A stretch of DNA of 64,000 nt, taken from NCBI RefSeq assembly GCF_049856295.1, contig NZ_JBNDMZ010000015.1, forward strand, positions 1 through 64,000, in the 5' to 3' direction. Source of the DNA: JB111 sp049856295. Lineage in GTDB: Bacteria > Actinomycetota > Actinomycetes > Actinomycetales > Actinomycetaceae. The stretch's first letter is position 1. Every line of letters starts with the position of its first letter. The notes under the pieces were generated by a model, which was given only the letters and a program-made list of their open reading frames with translations, was not told where the DNA came from and made no database searches. Below are positions 24,608 through 31,931 of the stretch, in pieces. The position numbers and the translations under genes are program-made.

Positions 24608-26071
24608 GTGTTCGCACCCCCGCGCGGCCGCCACGCACGGCACCGCACCCTTGCCCCCCGGGTCGCCACCGCACTGCTGACCGTCGCCGCGGCGACGTCG
24701 GTCGCGACGAGCGCCCAGGCCGCCGAGGCCCCGGCCGGCGTCCGCACCGTGACCCCTTCGATCCGCACCGACGCCGGCTGGCAGAACCAGGTCGCCAACG
24801 CGATCGCGGCGCAGACCAACGCCTACCGCGCAGCCAACGGCCTCTCGCAGCTCACCCGCACCGGCTCGATCGACTCCGTCGCCCAGTCCTGGTCCAACCA
24901 CCAGGCGAGCATCGGCGCCATGGTCCACCGCGGCGACTACGGCCGCTCCGCCGTGCCCGCCGGCTCCTCGGGGACCTCCGAGATCCTGTCCTGGGGCATC
25001 TACCCGGACCACCAGGCCGACTACTTCATGAGCCAGTGGCGCAACTCCCCGGTGCACAACAACATCCTGCTCACCGGGTCCTACACGCACTTCGGCGTCG
25101 GCGTGGCCGTCTCGGCCGACGGGCGCGTGTTCGCCACGCAGAACTTCGCCACCTACGCCGGTGGCGGCCCCTCCGGCTCCACCCCCACGGCCGATGCGCC
25201 CGCCGAGACCGCCCCCGAGGTCGAGGCCGAGCCCCAGGCCGAGGCGGAGCCGCAGGCCGAGCCCGAGATCGAGCAGGAGCCCACGACGGACGCCGAGGCC
25301 GCCCGCGAGGCCGACGCCGCGACCCGCGACACCGCCCGCACCGAGCCGGAGCCGGCCCCCGAGCCCGAGCCGGTGCCCGGCACGCCGCGCTTCCTCCTGT
25401 CCGACGAGCTCGCCGGCAACGCCGTGCACAGCTTCCTCTACGGGGTCGAGGGCGACGAGATCTTCGTCGGCGACTGGGACGGCGACGGCAGCGACACGAT
25501 CGCGGTACGCCGTGGCAGCGAGCTGCACATCACGAACACGCTGGGCACCGGCCCTGCGGAGCACGTCGTCGAGCTCGGCGACGCGGGCGACGAGCTCGTC
25601 CAGGGCGACTTCGACGGCGACGGCACCGACACCTTCGCGATCCGCGACGGCAACGTCATGGAGATCGTCAACGACCTCGACAACCCGGGCGAGATCGAGT
25701 TGGCGGCCTTCGGCGCCGACGGCGACACGCTGCTCGTCGGCGACTGGGACGGCGACGGGACCGACACGTTCGGCATCCGCCGCGGCGCCGACGTCATCTG
25801 GACGAACGACCCGGCCGGCGCGTCCGTCGACGGCGAGCTCTCCCTCGGCCGCGACTCCGACCTCGTCCTCGTGGGCGACTGGGACGGCGACGGCGCGGAC
25901 AGCGTCGCCCTCCAGCGCGGCGCGGACTTCTTCGTGACGAACGAGAACTCCTCCGACGCCGAGATCACCGAGACCCGCTACGGGCGCGACGGCGACACCG
26001 CCGCGTTCGGCGACTGGGACGGCGACGGCTCCGACAGCCTCGGGGTCGTCCGCATCGAGCAGACCCGCTGA
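24608..26071 (+). CDS. Secreted CAP-domain protein with C-terminal FG-GAP-like repeats
   Basis: The 487-residue protein has a Sec-type signal peptide (basic stretch, then ATALLTVAAATSVATSAQA with likely cleavage after AQA). A CAP/SCP domain follows (about residues 60-185: NAYRAANGLSQL, AMVHRGDYG, WRNSPVHNNILLTGSYTHFG, GRVFATQNF). An acidic Pro/Glu/Ala linker (190-260) leads to five roughly 50-residue repeats with DWDGDGSDT-type loops. Those loops look like calcium-binding blades of FG-GAP/VCBS repeats, possibly a beta-propeller or a wall-binding module. I prefer GTG 24608, with GAGGAG upstream, over an in-frame ATG at 24527, since it places the signal peptide near the N-terminus. Confidence 0.8.
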   Translation: MFAPPRGRHARHRTLAPRVATALLTVAAATSVATSAQAAEAPAGVRTVTPSIRTDAGWQNQVANAIAAQTNAYRAANGLSQLTRTGSIDSVAQSWSNHQASIGAMVHRGDYGRSAVPAGSSGTSEILSWGIYPDHQADYFMSQWRNSPVHNNILLTGSYTHFGVGVAVSADGRVFATQNFATYAGGGPSGSTPTADAPAETAPEVEAEPQAEAEPQAEPEIEQEPTTDAEAAREADAATRDTARTEPEPAPEPEPVPGTPRFLLSDELAGNAVHSFLYGVEGDEIFVGDWDGDGSDTIAVRRGSELHITNTLGTGPAEHVVELGDAGDELVQGDFDGDGTDTFAIRDGNVMEIVNDLDNPGEIELAAFGADGDTLLVGDWDGDGTDTFGIRRGADVIWTNDPAGASVDGELSLGRDSDLVLVGDWDGDGADSVALQRGADFFVTNENSSDAEITETRYGRDGDTAAFGDWDGDGSDSLGVVRIEQTR

Positions 26072-26072
26072 C

Positions 26073-26106
26073 GCGTGGCGGGCCGTCCTCTACCGGCCCG
26101 CCACGC
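26073..26106 (+). terminator. Hairpin after the CAP-domain gene
   Basis: A perfect 12-bp stem GCGTGGCGGGCC (26073-26084) pairs with 26095-26106 around a 10-base loop, starting two bases after the stop. No T-run follows. Confidence 0.65.
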
Positions 26107-26123
26107 CCCGGCGCCTGCACGCC

Positions 26124-26165
26124 ACGACGGGGTCGTCGGTCCACCCGGACCGGTGGCCCCGTCGT
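26124..26165 (-). terminator. Second hairpin between convergent genes
   Basis: ACGACGGGG (26124-26132) pairs with CCCCGTCGT (26157-26165), and GGTCC/GGACC pairs inside the loop. It may terminate the minus-strand gene ending at 26215, though the stem is interrupted. Confidence 0.4.
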
Positions 26166-26214
26166 CGTGCGTGGGGGCCGCGGCCGCGTCGATGCGTCGT
26201 CGGCCGGCCGTCGG

Positions 26215-26814
26215 TCAGCGCGGCGGCGGCCAGCCGTATGCCTCGTGGATCAGGCGCCGCGAGAGGTCGGAGTCGGGGGCGCCGCTCACGCGGGCGAGCT
26301 CGGCGAGCAACCAGGCGTCCCGCTCGCGGAGCCGGCCACCGAGCGGCCCCGAGAGCGCCCTCGAGGCCCGAACCCCCGACGCCAGGCACACCCAGATCGC
26401 CGCGCCCTCCTTCGCGGACGCCCGCACACCACTGCCGAAGGCACCGCGCCGGGCGGCGTCCGCGTGGGGCGTGATCCCGGCGATCGCCTCGAACCCGACC
26501 GTCTCGTCCCGGACCCGCACGCGCCGGCCGACGAGGTCGACCTCCAGCGGGCGACCATGCTGCCGCAGGACGAGCACGAGGATGGCGAGGACCACGACCG
26601 TCGAGAGGGCAAGGACGACGACGTGGAGGCCCCAGGGGATCGGAGCGTCCGTCCCGTTGCGCCACCAGTGCTCGACCACGAGGACCACGGCGCCCAGCGC
26701 CAGCACGGGCGCGAGCCAGAGCACCACGCGCCGGAGGTTGTCCCGGAGCCGGTGCGGCCTGACAGTCTCGAGACCGGCGGCAGGGACGAGGTCGGGGTAG
26801 TCGGACCGGCGCAC
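26215..26814 (-). CDS. Two-TM membrane protein with PH-like domain
   Basis: This 199-residue protein has two transmembrane helices (about residues 30-48 and 63-83) followed by VDLVGRRVRVRDETVGFE, the same beta-strand signature as in the three-gene cluster at 21392-24420. Its C-terminus (ERDAWLLAELARVSGAPDSD then YGW) matches that of the 21392-22171 protein closely. The GTG start lies 6 bases after TATCGT and diverges from the XRE-cupin gene with only 48 bases between them. The separation of this paralogue from its relatives by the CAP gene suggests duplication followed by insertion or rearrangement. Confidence 0.6.
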   Translation of the reverse strand: MRRSDYPDLVPAAGLETVRPHRLRDNLRRVVLWLAPVLALGAVVLVVEHWWRNGTDAPIPWGLHVVVLALSTVVVLAILVLVLRQHGRPLEVDLVGRRVRVRDETVGFEAIAGITPHADAARRGAFGSGVRASAKEGAAIWVCLASGVRASRALSGPLGGRLRERDAWLLAELARVSGAPDSDLSRRLIHEAYGWPPPR

Positions 26815-26862
26815 GGAGCCACGATAGGCGGGCGACGAACGCCCCTGGTTAGGGTCGACGCC
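26815..26862. promoter_or_regulatory. Compact divergent promoters
   Basis: In 48 bases there are two -10-like boxes facing outward: TATCGT (minus strand, 26821-26826), 6 bases from the PH-like gene GTG, and TAGGGT (26850-26855), 7 bases from the XRE-cupin ATG. Binding of one promoter could affect the other. Confidence 0.5.
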
Positions 26863-27459
26863 ATGACACCGCGCGCCGCGAGCGACGACGACGTCCCCGG
26901 CGGCCCCGCCGCCGACCTGGCCGAGACCGCCCGGGCCCAGCGGCTGCGCCTCGGCCTGCGGGTCGGGGACGTCGCCGCCCGTGCGGGCCTGTCCGTCGGC
27001 CTGGTCTCCCAGCTCGAGCGCGGCCAGGGCAACCCCGCGCTCAGCACGCTCCGCTCGCTGGCCGACGCGCTCGGGATGGGCGTCACCGACCTCCTCGAGC
27101 CGCGCCGCGAGAGCCAGTCAGCCCTCGTCCGTGCCGGCGAGGGGCGACGCCTGCGGACCCCCGACGAGAGCCCCGGACTCGAGCGCGAGCTCCTCACCCC
27201 GAGCCTCGACGCCCCGCTGCAGGTCATCCGCACCGTCGTCCCCGTCGGCCTGACGAACGAGTCCCGCCCCTACCGGCACCTCGGCACCGAGGCGGTCCAC
27301 GTCCTCTCCGGCGAGCTCGACGTCACCGTCGACGGACGGACGAGCCGGCTGCGCGCCGGGGACACCCTGACCTACGACTGCTCGACCGGCCACTGGTGGG
27401 CGAACCCCGGCCCCGACGAGGCCGTCGTCCTCGGCGTCACCGTGCCGCTGAGCCGCTGA
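26863..27459 (+). CDS. XRE-family regulator with C-terminal cupin domain
   Basis: The 198-residue regulator has an N-terminal HTH (about residues 28-82: LRVGDVAARAGLSVGLVSQL, LSTLRSLADALG) and a cupin beta-barrel (about 115-195: HLGTEAVHVLSGELDVTV, LRAGDTLTYDCSTGHWWANP). HTH-cupin proteins such as PuuR sense small metabolites and often repress uptake and degradation genes nearby. Here a DUF1028 gene and a peptide ABC operon follow, and paired palindromes precede that operon at 28325-28399. That makes them plausible targets, but this is inferred from proximity. The ATG is 7 bases after TAGGGT. Confidence 0.85.
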   Translation: MTPRAASDDDVPGGPAADLAETARAQRLRLGLRVGDVAARAGLSVGLVSQLERGQGNPALSTLRSLADALGMGVTDLLEPRRESQSALVRAGEGRRLRTPDESPGLERELLTPSLDAPLQVIRTVVPVGLTNESRPYRHLGTEAVHVLSGELDVTVDGRTSRLRAGDTLTYDCSTGHWWANPGPDEAVVLGVTVPLSR

Positions 27460-27479
27460 GCCGCCGGAGGGCTCGCCCA

Positions 27480-28286
27480 CTACCCGTCGCTGCGCTCGAC
27501 CTCCGCGGCCTCCCCCTCGGCGGTGGCCAGCGCGAGCAGCCGACCCAGCTCGACGACCGGGTCGCGGTGGTCGTCGACCCGGAGGTCGAGCGCCGTCCGC
27601 GGCGGGGCCACGTCGTCCTCGTCCACGGCGGCGACGACGAGGGCCGCGGACTGCCGCCCGCGCACGTCTCCCCCGGCCGCCTCGCCCGCCGCCAGGGCAG
27701 CCACGAGTCGCCGTCCGAGGTCCCCCGCCCCGCCCGGCCGGGAGTGCGGCTCAGTCCGTCGTCGAGATTGCGGTTCGTCGTCGTCGAGATTGCGGTTCGT
27801 CGTCGTCGAGATTGCGGTTCGTCGTCGGGAGTGCGGCTCGGCGACTGATCGAGACTGCGGCTCAGCAGACGACCACGCCCCGCAGTCCCGGTAGGCCGCC
27901 AGCATCGCGTCGAGCACGCCCGGCCCCGCGAGGCAGTTGCCGACCACCACGACACGGTCACCTTCGAGGCCCCCCGCCCACGGCGTGCACCCGCTCCCCG
28001 TGCGGCTCGCGACCCGCCCGCGGGCGTCGACGAGGGCCACCTGGCGCCGCTCGATCCCCTCGTCCTCGGCTGCGAGGACGTCGACGACATCGGCCGGCGC
28101 GAGCCCGGACCGGAGCAGCTCGAGGCCGCGCGGACGGAAGGTCACGTTCGTCCACGCCTGGGTGACGAGCGCTCCGACCCGGGGGGCGAGCGCCGGCACC
28201 ATCCCGCCGAGCGCGAGCGACGCCGACGCGGTCGCCACGCCGAGGGATGCGCCGTCGTCGGACAGCGCGACGATCGAGTAGGTCAC
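27480..28286 (-). CDS. DUF1028 (Ntn-hydrolase-like) protein carrying a repeat insertion
   Basis: DUF1028 proteins have an Ntn-hydrolase fold with a conserved N-terminal Thr-Tyr/Phe-Ser segment, here TYSIVALSDD, and conserved TQAWTNVTFRPRGLELL. They are often encoded beside peptide ABC transporters, as here. The protein is 268 residues, about 40 longer than I expect. The excess lies at about residues 140-185, where six copies of the window's 22-bp repeat are translated: the same DNA reads as NRNLDDD, EPQSRRR and TAISTTT in successive copies because 22 is not a multiple of 3. No stop arises. GTG start after GGAGGGGGC. Enzymatic activity is undefined. Confidence 0.8.
   Translation of the reverse strand: MTYSIVALSDDGASLGVATASASLALGGMVPALAPRVGALVTQAWTNVTFRPRGLELLRSGLAPADVVDVLAAEDEGIERRQVALVDARGRVASRTGSGCTPWAGGLEGDRVVVVGNCLAGPGVLDAMLAAYRDCGAWSSAEPQSRSVAEPHSRRRTAISTTTNRNLDDDEPQSRRRTEPHSRPGGAGDLGRRLVAALAAGEAAGGDVRGRQSAALVVAAVDEDDVAPPRTALDLRVDDHRDPVVELGRLLALATAEGEAAEVERSDG
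27740..27863 (+). repeat. 22-bp repeat array A (6 copies) inside the DUF1028 gene
   Basis: Three perfect copies of GAGATTGCGGTT start at 27764, 27786 and 27808 (period 22, linker CGTCGTCGTC). Variants GGGAGTGCGGCTC (27740 and 27827) and GAGACTGCGGCTC (27851) flank them. The array lies wholly in coding sequence of the opposite strand and keeps it open. Confidence 0.9.
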
Positions 28287-28324
28287 GCCCCCTCCTACCT
28301 CCGGCGTCGACGCCGGTCTCGTCC

Positions 28325-28341
28325 GCGTCACGATGTGACGC
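28325..28341. promoter_or_regulatory. 17-bp palindrome upstream of the peptide transporter operon
   Basis: GCGTCAC (28325-28331), GAT, GTGACGC (28335-28341) is a perfect inverted repeat with 7-bp arms. It lies 17 bases upstream of the proposed -35 of the transporter operon and about 40 bases upstream of the divergent DUF1028 start, where a regulator could control both. Confidence 0.5.
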
Positions 28342-28357
28342 CGATCATCATTCGGGC

Positions 28358-28386
28358 TTGCATCGCCCGCCAACGCCAAGCATAGT
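28358..28386 (+). promoter_or_regulatory. Candidate promoter of the dpp-type operon
   Basis: TTGCAT (28358-28363) and CATAGT (28381-28386) are separated by 17 bases, fitting a housekeeping sigma promoter with a start near 28393. A GGAGGAG ribosome-binding site precedes the ATG at 28440. Confidence 0.5.
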
Positions 28387-28399
28387 GAACTCACGTTCA
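28386..28399. promoter_or_regulatory. Inverted repeat over the predicted transcription start
   Basis: TGAAC (28386-28390), TCAC, GTTCA (28395-28399) forms a 14-bp palindrome overlapping the end of the -10 box and the expected start site, the usual place for a repressor operator. The factor is unknown; the nearby XRE-cupin protein is a candidate. Confidence 0.45.
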
Positions 28400-28439
28400 T
28401 TACGACGACGTCGTCGTCCCGCACCGGAGGAGATCCCCC

Positions 28440-30008
28440 ATGCGCCTCACAGCCCGCGTCCTGCGCCCGACGGCCGTGGCGGCAGCCGCCCTGCTCGTCC
28501 TCGCCGCCTGCGGGGGCGGTGGCGAGTCGGTCGACGTCGACGGCGAGTCCGGATCCGACGGGTCCGGCGGGTCCGGCTCCTCCGGCGAGGTCCTCGTGGC
28601 CGCGATCGCCGGCGAGCCCGACCAGCTCGACCCGCACTCGACGACCTCGTACTTCTCGTTCCAGATCCTCGAGAACGTCTTCGACACCCTGGTCGAGCCG
28701 GACGAGAACCTCGAGATGCAGCCCGCCCTGGCGGAGTCGTGGGAGACCTCGGAGGACCAGCTCACCTGGACGTTCCAGCTGCGCGAGGGCGTGACCTGGC
28801 ACGACGGCTCGGAGTTCACGGCCGACGACGTGGCGTACTCGTTCAACCGGATCATCGACGAGGAGCTTGCCGCCTCGTGGCGGTTCGCCGCGGTCGAGTC
28901 GGTGACCGCGACCGACGACCTCACGGTCGAGATCCAGGTCAGCGCCCCCTCCCCCAACCTGCTCGCGAGCATCGGCGGGTACAAGGGCGTCGCGATCGTC
29001 CAGGAGGAGAACGCCTCCTCCGGCGACATCGCGACCGACCCGATCGGCACCGGACCGTTCTCGTTCGAGACCTACTCCTCCGGGCAGGCCGTCGAGCTTG
29101 CCGCCAACCCCGACTACTTCGGCGGGGAGCCGGCGATCGGCGGCGTCGAGTTCCAGTTCATCGCGGAGGCGTCGACGGCGCTGGCCGCGCTGCGCTCCGG
29201 TGAGATCCACTGGACGGACAACGTGCCGCCCCAGCAGGTCGAGACGCTCTCCGGCGAGGACGCCCTCGAGATCGGCCAGGTCGGGTCGAACGACTACTGG
29301 TACCTCGCCCTCAACCAGGGCAACGAGCCGTGGGACCAGGTCGAGGCGCGGCAGGCGATCGCCTACGCGATCGACCGGGAGGCGATCACGGAGGCCACGA
29401 TGTTCGGGGCCGCCACCGTCAACCAGACCGCCATCCCCGAGTCCTCGTCCTGGTTCACCGAGTACACGACCTACAGCCACGACCCGGACCGCGCGCTCGA
29501 GCTCTTCGACGAGATCGGGGTCGACCCGGCCTCGCTGACGATCGACCTCATGGTCACCTCCGAGTACCCGGAGACCGTCACCGCCGCGCAGATCATCTCG
29601 AGCCAGCTCGAGGAGGTCGGGATCACGACGACGATCAACACCCTCGACTTCGGCACCTGGCTGTCCGAGCAGACCGAGGGCAACTTCGACATGCTCATGC
29701 TCGGCTGGCTCGGCAACATCGACCCCGACGACTTCTACTACAGCCAGCACCACTCCGAGGGGTCGAACAACCACCAGGGCAACGCGGACCCCGAGCTCGA
29801 CGAGCTGCTCGACGCCGGCCGCACGGAGACCGACGAGGCCGCCCGCGAGGAGATCTACGACGAGGTGGCCACCCGCGTGGCGGACACCGCGAGCTACATC
29901 TACCTCTACAACCCCGACGTCGTGCAGGCCTGGTCGACCGACCTCTCCGGCTACACCGCGCTGCCGGACCGGGCGATCCGGTTCCGCGACGCGGAGATCG
30001 CCGACTGA
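28440..30008 (+). CDS. Peptide ABC transporter substrate-binding lipoprotein (family 5)
   Basis: The 522-residue protein is an SBP_bac_5 extracytoplasmic binding protein. A lipoprotein signal peptide with lipobox LAAC (Cys near residue 23) is followed by a Gly/Ser/Asp linker and the two-lobed binding fold, with family markers LVEPDENLEMQPALAESWE, TWHDGSEFTADDVAYSFNR and RQAIAYAIDREAI. It delivers oligopeptides or similar solutes to the permeases encoded directly downstream (14-base gap). It leads a five-gene operon. Its ligand cannot be predicted; the adjacent DUF1028 and DUF885 hydrolase genes suggest peptides or peptide-like compounds. Confidence 0.9.
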   Translation: MRLTARVLRPTAVAAAALLVLAACGGGGESVDVDGESGSDGSGGSGSSGEVLVAAIAGEPDQLDPHSTTSYFSFQILENVFDTLVEPDENLEMQPALAESWETSEDQLTWTFQLREGVTWHDGSEFTADDVAYSFNRIIDEELAASWRFAAVESVTATDDLTVEIQVSAPSPNLLASIGGYKGVAIVQEENASSGDIATDPIGTGPFSFETYSSGQAVELAANPDYFGGEPAIGGVEFQFIAEASTALAALRSGEIHWTDNVPPQQVETLSGEDALEIGQVGSNDYWYLALNQGNEPWDQVEARQAIAYAIDREAITEATMFGAATVNQTAIPESSSWFTEYTTYSHDPDRALELFDEIGVDPASLTIDLMVTSEYPETVTAAQIISSQLEEVGITTTINTLDFGTWLSEQTEGNFDMLMLGWLGNIDPDDFYYSQHHSEGSNNHQGNADPELDELLDAGRTETDEAAREEIYDEVATRVADTASYIYLYNPDVVQAWSTDLSGYTALPDRAIRFRDAEIAD

Positions 30009-30021
30009 GGCGGGACCTCCC

Positions 30022-30966
30022 GTGCGCTTCGTCCTCACCCGGATCGGTCACTCGCTGATCGTCCTGCTCGGGGTGACGGTCGTGGTCTTCGCGATCGTCC
30101 ACCTCGTGCCGGGCGACCCGGTGCGGATCGCCATGGGCACCCGGTTCGACCCGGACACCTACGACGCGCTGCGCGAGCGGGCGGGCCTCGACCGGCCGCT
30201 CGTCGAGCAGTACTTCTCCTACGTCGGCCGGGCGGTGACGGGCGACCTCGGCGTCAGCTTCCGCTCCGGCCAGCCGGTCACGCAGATCCTCGCCGAGCGG
30301 CTGCCGGCCACGGTGTCGCTGGCTGGCGTCGGCATCGTCATCGCCCTGCTCGTCTCGATCCCGCTCGGCGTCTGGACGGCCACGCACCACGGTTCGGTGT
30401 CCGACTCGATCACCCGGGCGGTCAGCCAGCTCGGGGTGTCCCTGCCGAACTTCTTCCTCGCCACCCTGCTCATCCTGCTCTTCTCCACGCAGCTGGGGTG
30501 GTTGCCGCCGTCGGGGTACACCTCGATCACCGAGGACCCGGTGGACTGGCTGAGCCACGTCATCATGCCGGCGGTCACGGTCGGGGTCGTCGCGGGCGCG
30601 ATCCTCACGCGGTACGTGCGCTCGTCCGTCCTCGAGGTCCTCGCGATGGACCACGTGCGCACGGCCGAGTCGAAGGGGCTGCGCCGCTCGACGATCCTGT
30701 CCTGGCACGTCCTGCGCAACGCGATGGTCCCGGTCGTCACGATCGTCGGCACCCAGGTGGCGGCGATCCTCGGCGGGGTCATCGTCGTCGAGTTCGTCTT
30801 CGCCTGGCCCGGGCTCGGGTACCTCGTCTACGACGCCGTCGAGGCCCGCGACTACCCGGTCGTCCAGGGCGCGGTCCTCCTCATCGCCACGTTCTTCCTC
30901 GTCGTCAACCTGCTCGTCGACCTCGCCTACGCGGCGATCGACCCGAGGATCGCGGAGGGCGCATGA
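30022..30966 (+). CDS. ABC transporter permease, DppB type
   Basis: This 314-residue inner-membrane permease has six predicted helices. It carries the family's N-terminal FVLTRIGHSLIVLLGV, the loop with GDLGVSFRSGQPV, and the EAA-type cytoplasmic motif (VRTAESKGLRRSTILSWHVL) that contacts the ATPases. It overlaps the next gene by ATGA. The GTG start is 14 bases after the binding-protein gene. Length and motifs are normal, in contrast to the enlarged DppB homologue at 58164-59696. Confidence 0.9.
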   Translation: MRFVLTRIGHSLIVLLGVTVVVFAIVHLVPGDPVRIAMGTRFDPDTYDALRERAGLDRPLVEQYFSYVGRAVTGDLGVSFRSGQPVTQILAERLPATVSLAGVGIVIALLVSIPLGVWTATHHGSVSDSITRAVSQLGVSLPNFFLATLLILLFSTQLGWLPPSGYTSITEDPVDWLSHVIMPAVTVGVVAGAILTRYVRSSVLEVLAMDHVRTAESKGLRRSTILSWHVLRNAMVPVVTIVGTQVAAILGGVIVVEFVFAWPGLGYLVYDAVEARDYPVVQGAVLLIATFFLVVNLLVDLAYAAIDPRIAEGA

Positions 30967-31931
30967 CCACCGACGACCACGACCCGGCCTCCGGGGCCCC
31001 GTCCCCGGCGGGGGAGACACCCACGGGCCCGACGACGAACGGCGCGGGCGCTGCCGCCACCACCGCCGTGGCCGCGCCGCCGCTCGAGCGTCGGCACCCG
31101 GTCCGCCGGCTGCTCCGCCGGCCCGTCGCCGTGATCTCGCTCGGCTTCCTCCTGCTCGTCGTCCTCCTCGCGATCTTCGGCGACCTCGTGGCGCCGCAGG
31201 GCATCAACGAGGTCGACACGTCCGCCATGCTGCAGGCGCCGAGCCTCGCCCACCCCTTCGGCACGGACGAGGTGGGACGCGACATCCTCTCCCGCGTCAT
31301 CCTCGCCGCGCAGATCTCGGTGCAGGTCTCGCTCGTGTCCGTCTCGATCGCGCTCGTCGCGGGCGTGACGCTCGGCCTCGTGTCCGGGTTCTTCCGGGGC
31401 ATCCTCGACACGGTGATCATGCGGATCACCGACGTGATGTTCGCCTTCCCCGAGATGCTGCTGGCCATGGCCGTGGTGGCGATCATGGGCAAGGGCACGA
31501 CGAGCGTGACGATCGCGATCGCCGTGGTCTACACGCCGATCTTCGCGCGCGTCACCCGGGCCTCCGCCCTGTCGGTGCGCACCGAGACCTACGTCAGCGC
31601 GTCCCGCTCGCTCGGCGCAGGACCCGCGCGGCTCATGCTCGGGCACGTGCTCCCGAACTCGGTGGCGCCGATCATCGTCCAGACCTCGCTGTCCCTCGCG
31701 TTCGCCATCCTGTCCGAGGCCGCGCTCAGCTTCCTCGGCCTCGGCGTCCAGCAGCCCACCCCCAGCTGGGGCGGCATGCTCAACGTCGCGCGCGAGTTCC
31801 CGCAGCAGTGGTGGATGGCCGTCTTCCCCGGGATGGCCGTGTTCCTCACCGTGCTGTCCTTCAACCTGCTGGGCGACGCCCTGCGCGACGTCCTCGACGT
31901 GCGCGGCACCGCCGGAGAGGAGCGCCGATGA
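30963..31931 (+). CDS. ABC transporter permease, DppC type
   Basis: The 322-residue permease has a 45-residue Pro/Thr/Ala-rich cytoplasmic N-terminus and then the DppC core: a first helix, the conserved HPFGTDEVGRDILSRVI in the periplasmic loop, and five further helices with the EAA loop (YVSASRSLGAGPARLMLGH). It pairs with the DppB-type protein to form the channel. Both ends overlap neighbouring genes as ATGA, so the operon is tightly coupled. Confidence 0.9.
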   Translation: MTTDDHDPASGAPSPAGETPTGPTTNGAGAAATTAVAAPPLERRHPVRRLLRRPVAVISLGFLLLVVLLAIFGDLVAPQGINEVDTSAMLQAPSLAHPFGTDEVGRDILSRVILAAQISVQVSLVSVSIALVAGVTLGLVSGFFRGILDTVIMRITDVMFAFPEMLLAMAVVAIMGKGTTSVTIAIAVVYTPIFARVTRASALSVRTETYVSASRSLGAGPARLMLGHVLPNSVAPIIVQTSLSLAFAILSEAALSFLGLGVQQPTPSWGGMLNVAREFPQQWWMAVFPGMAVFLTVLSFNLLGDALRDVLDVRGTAGEERR

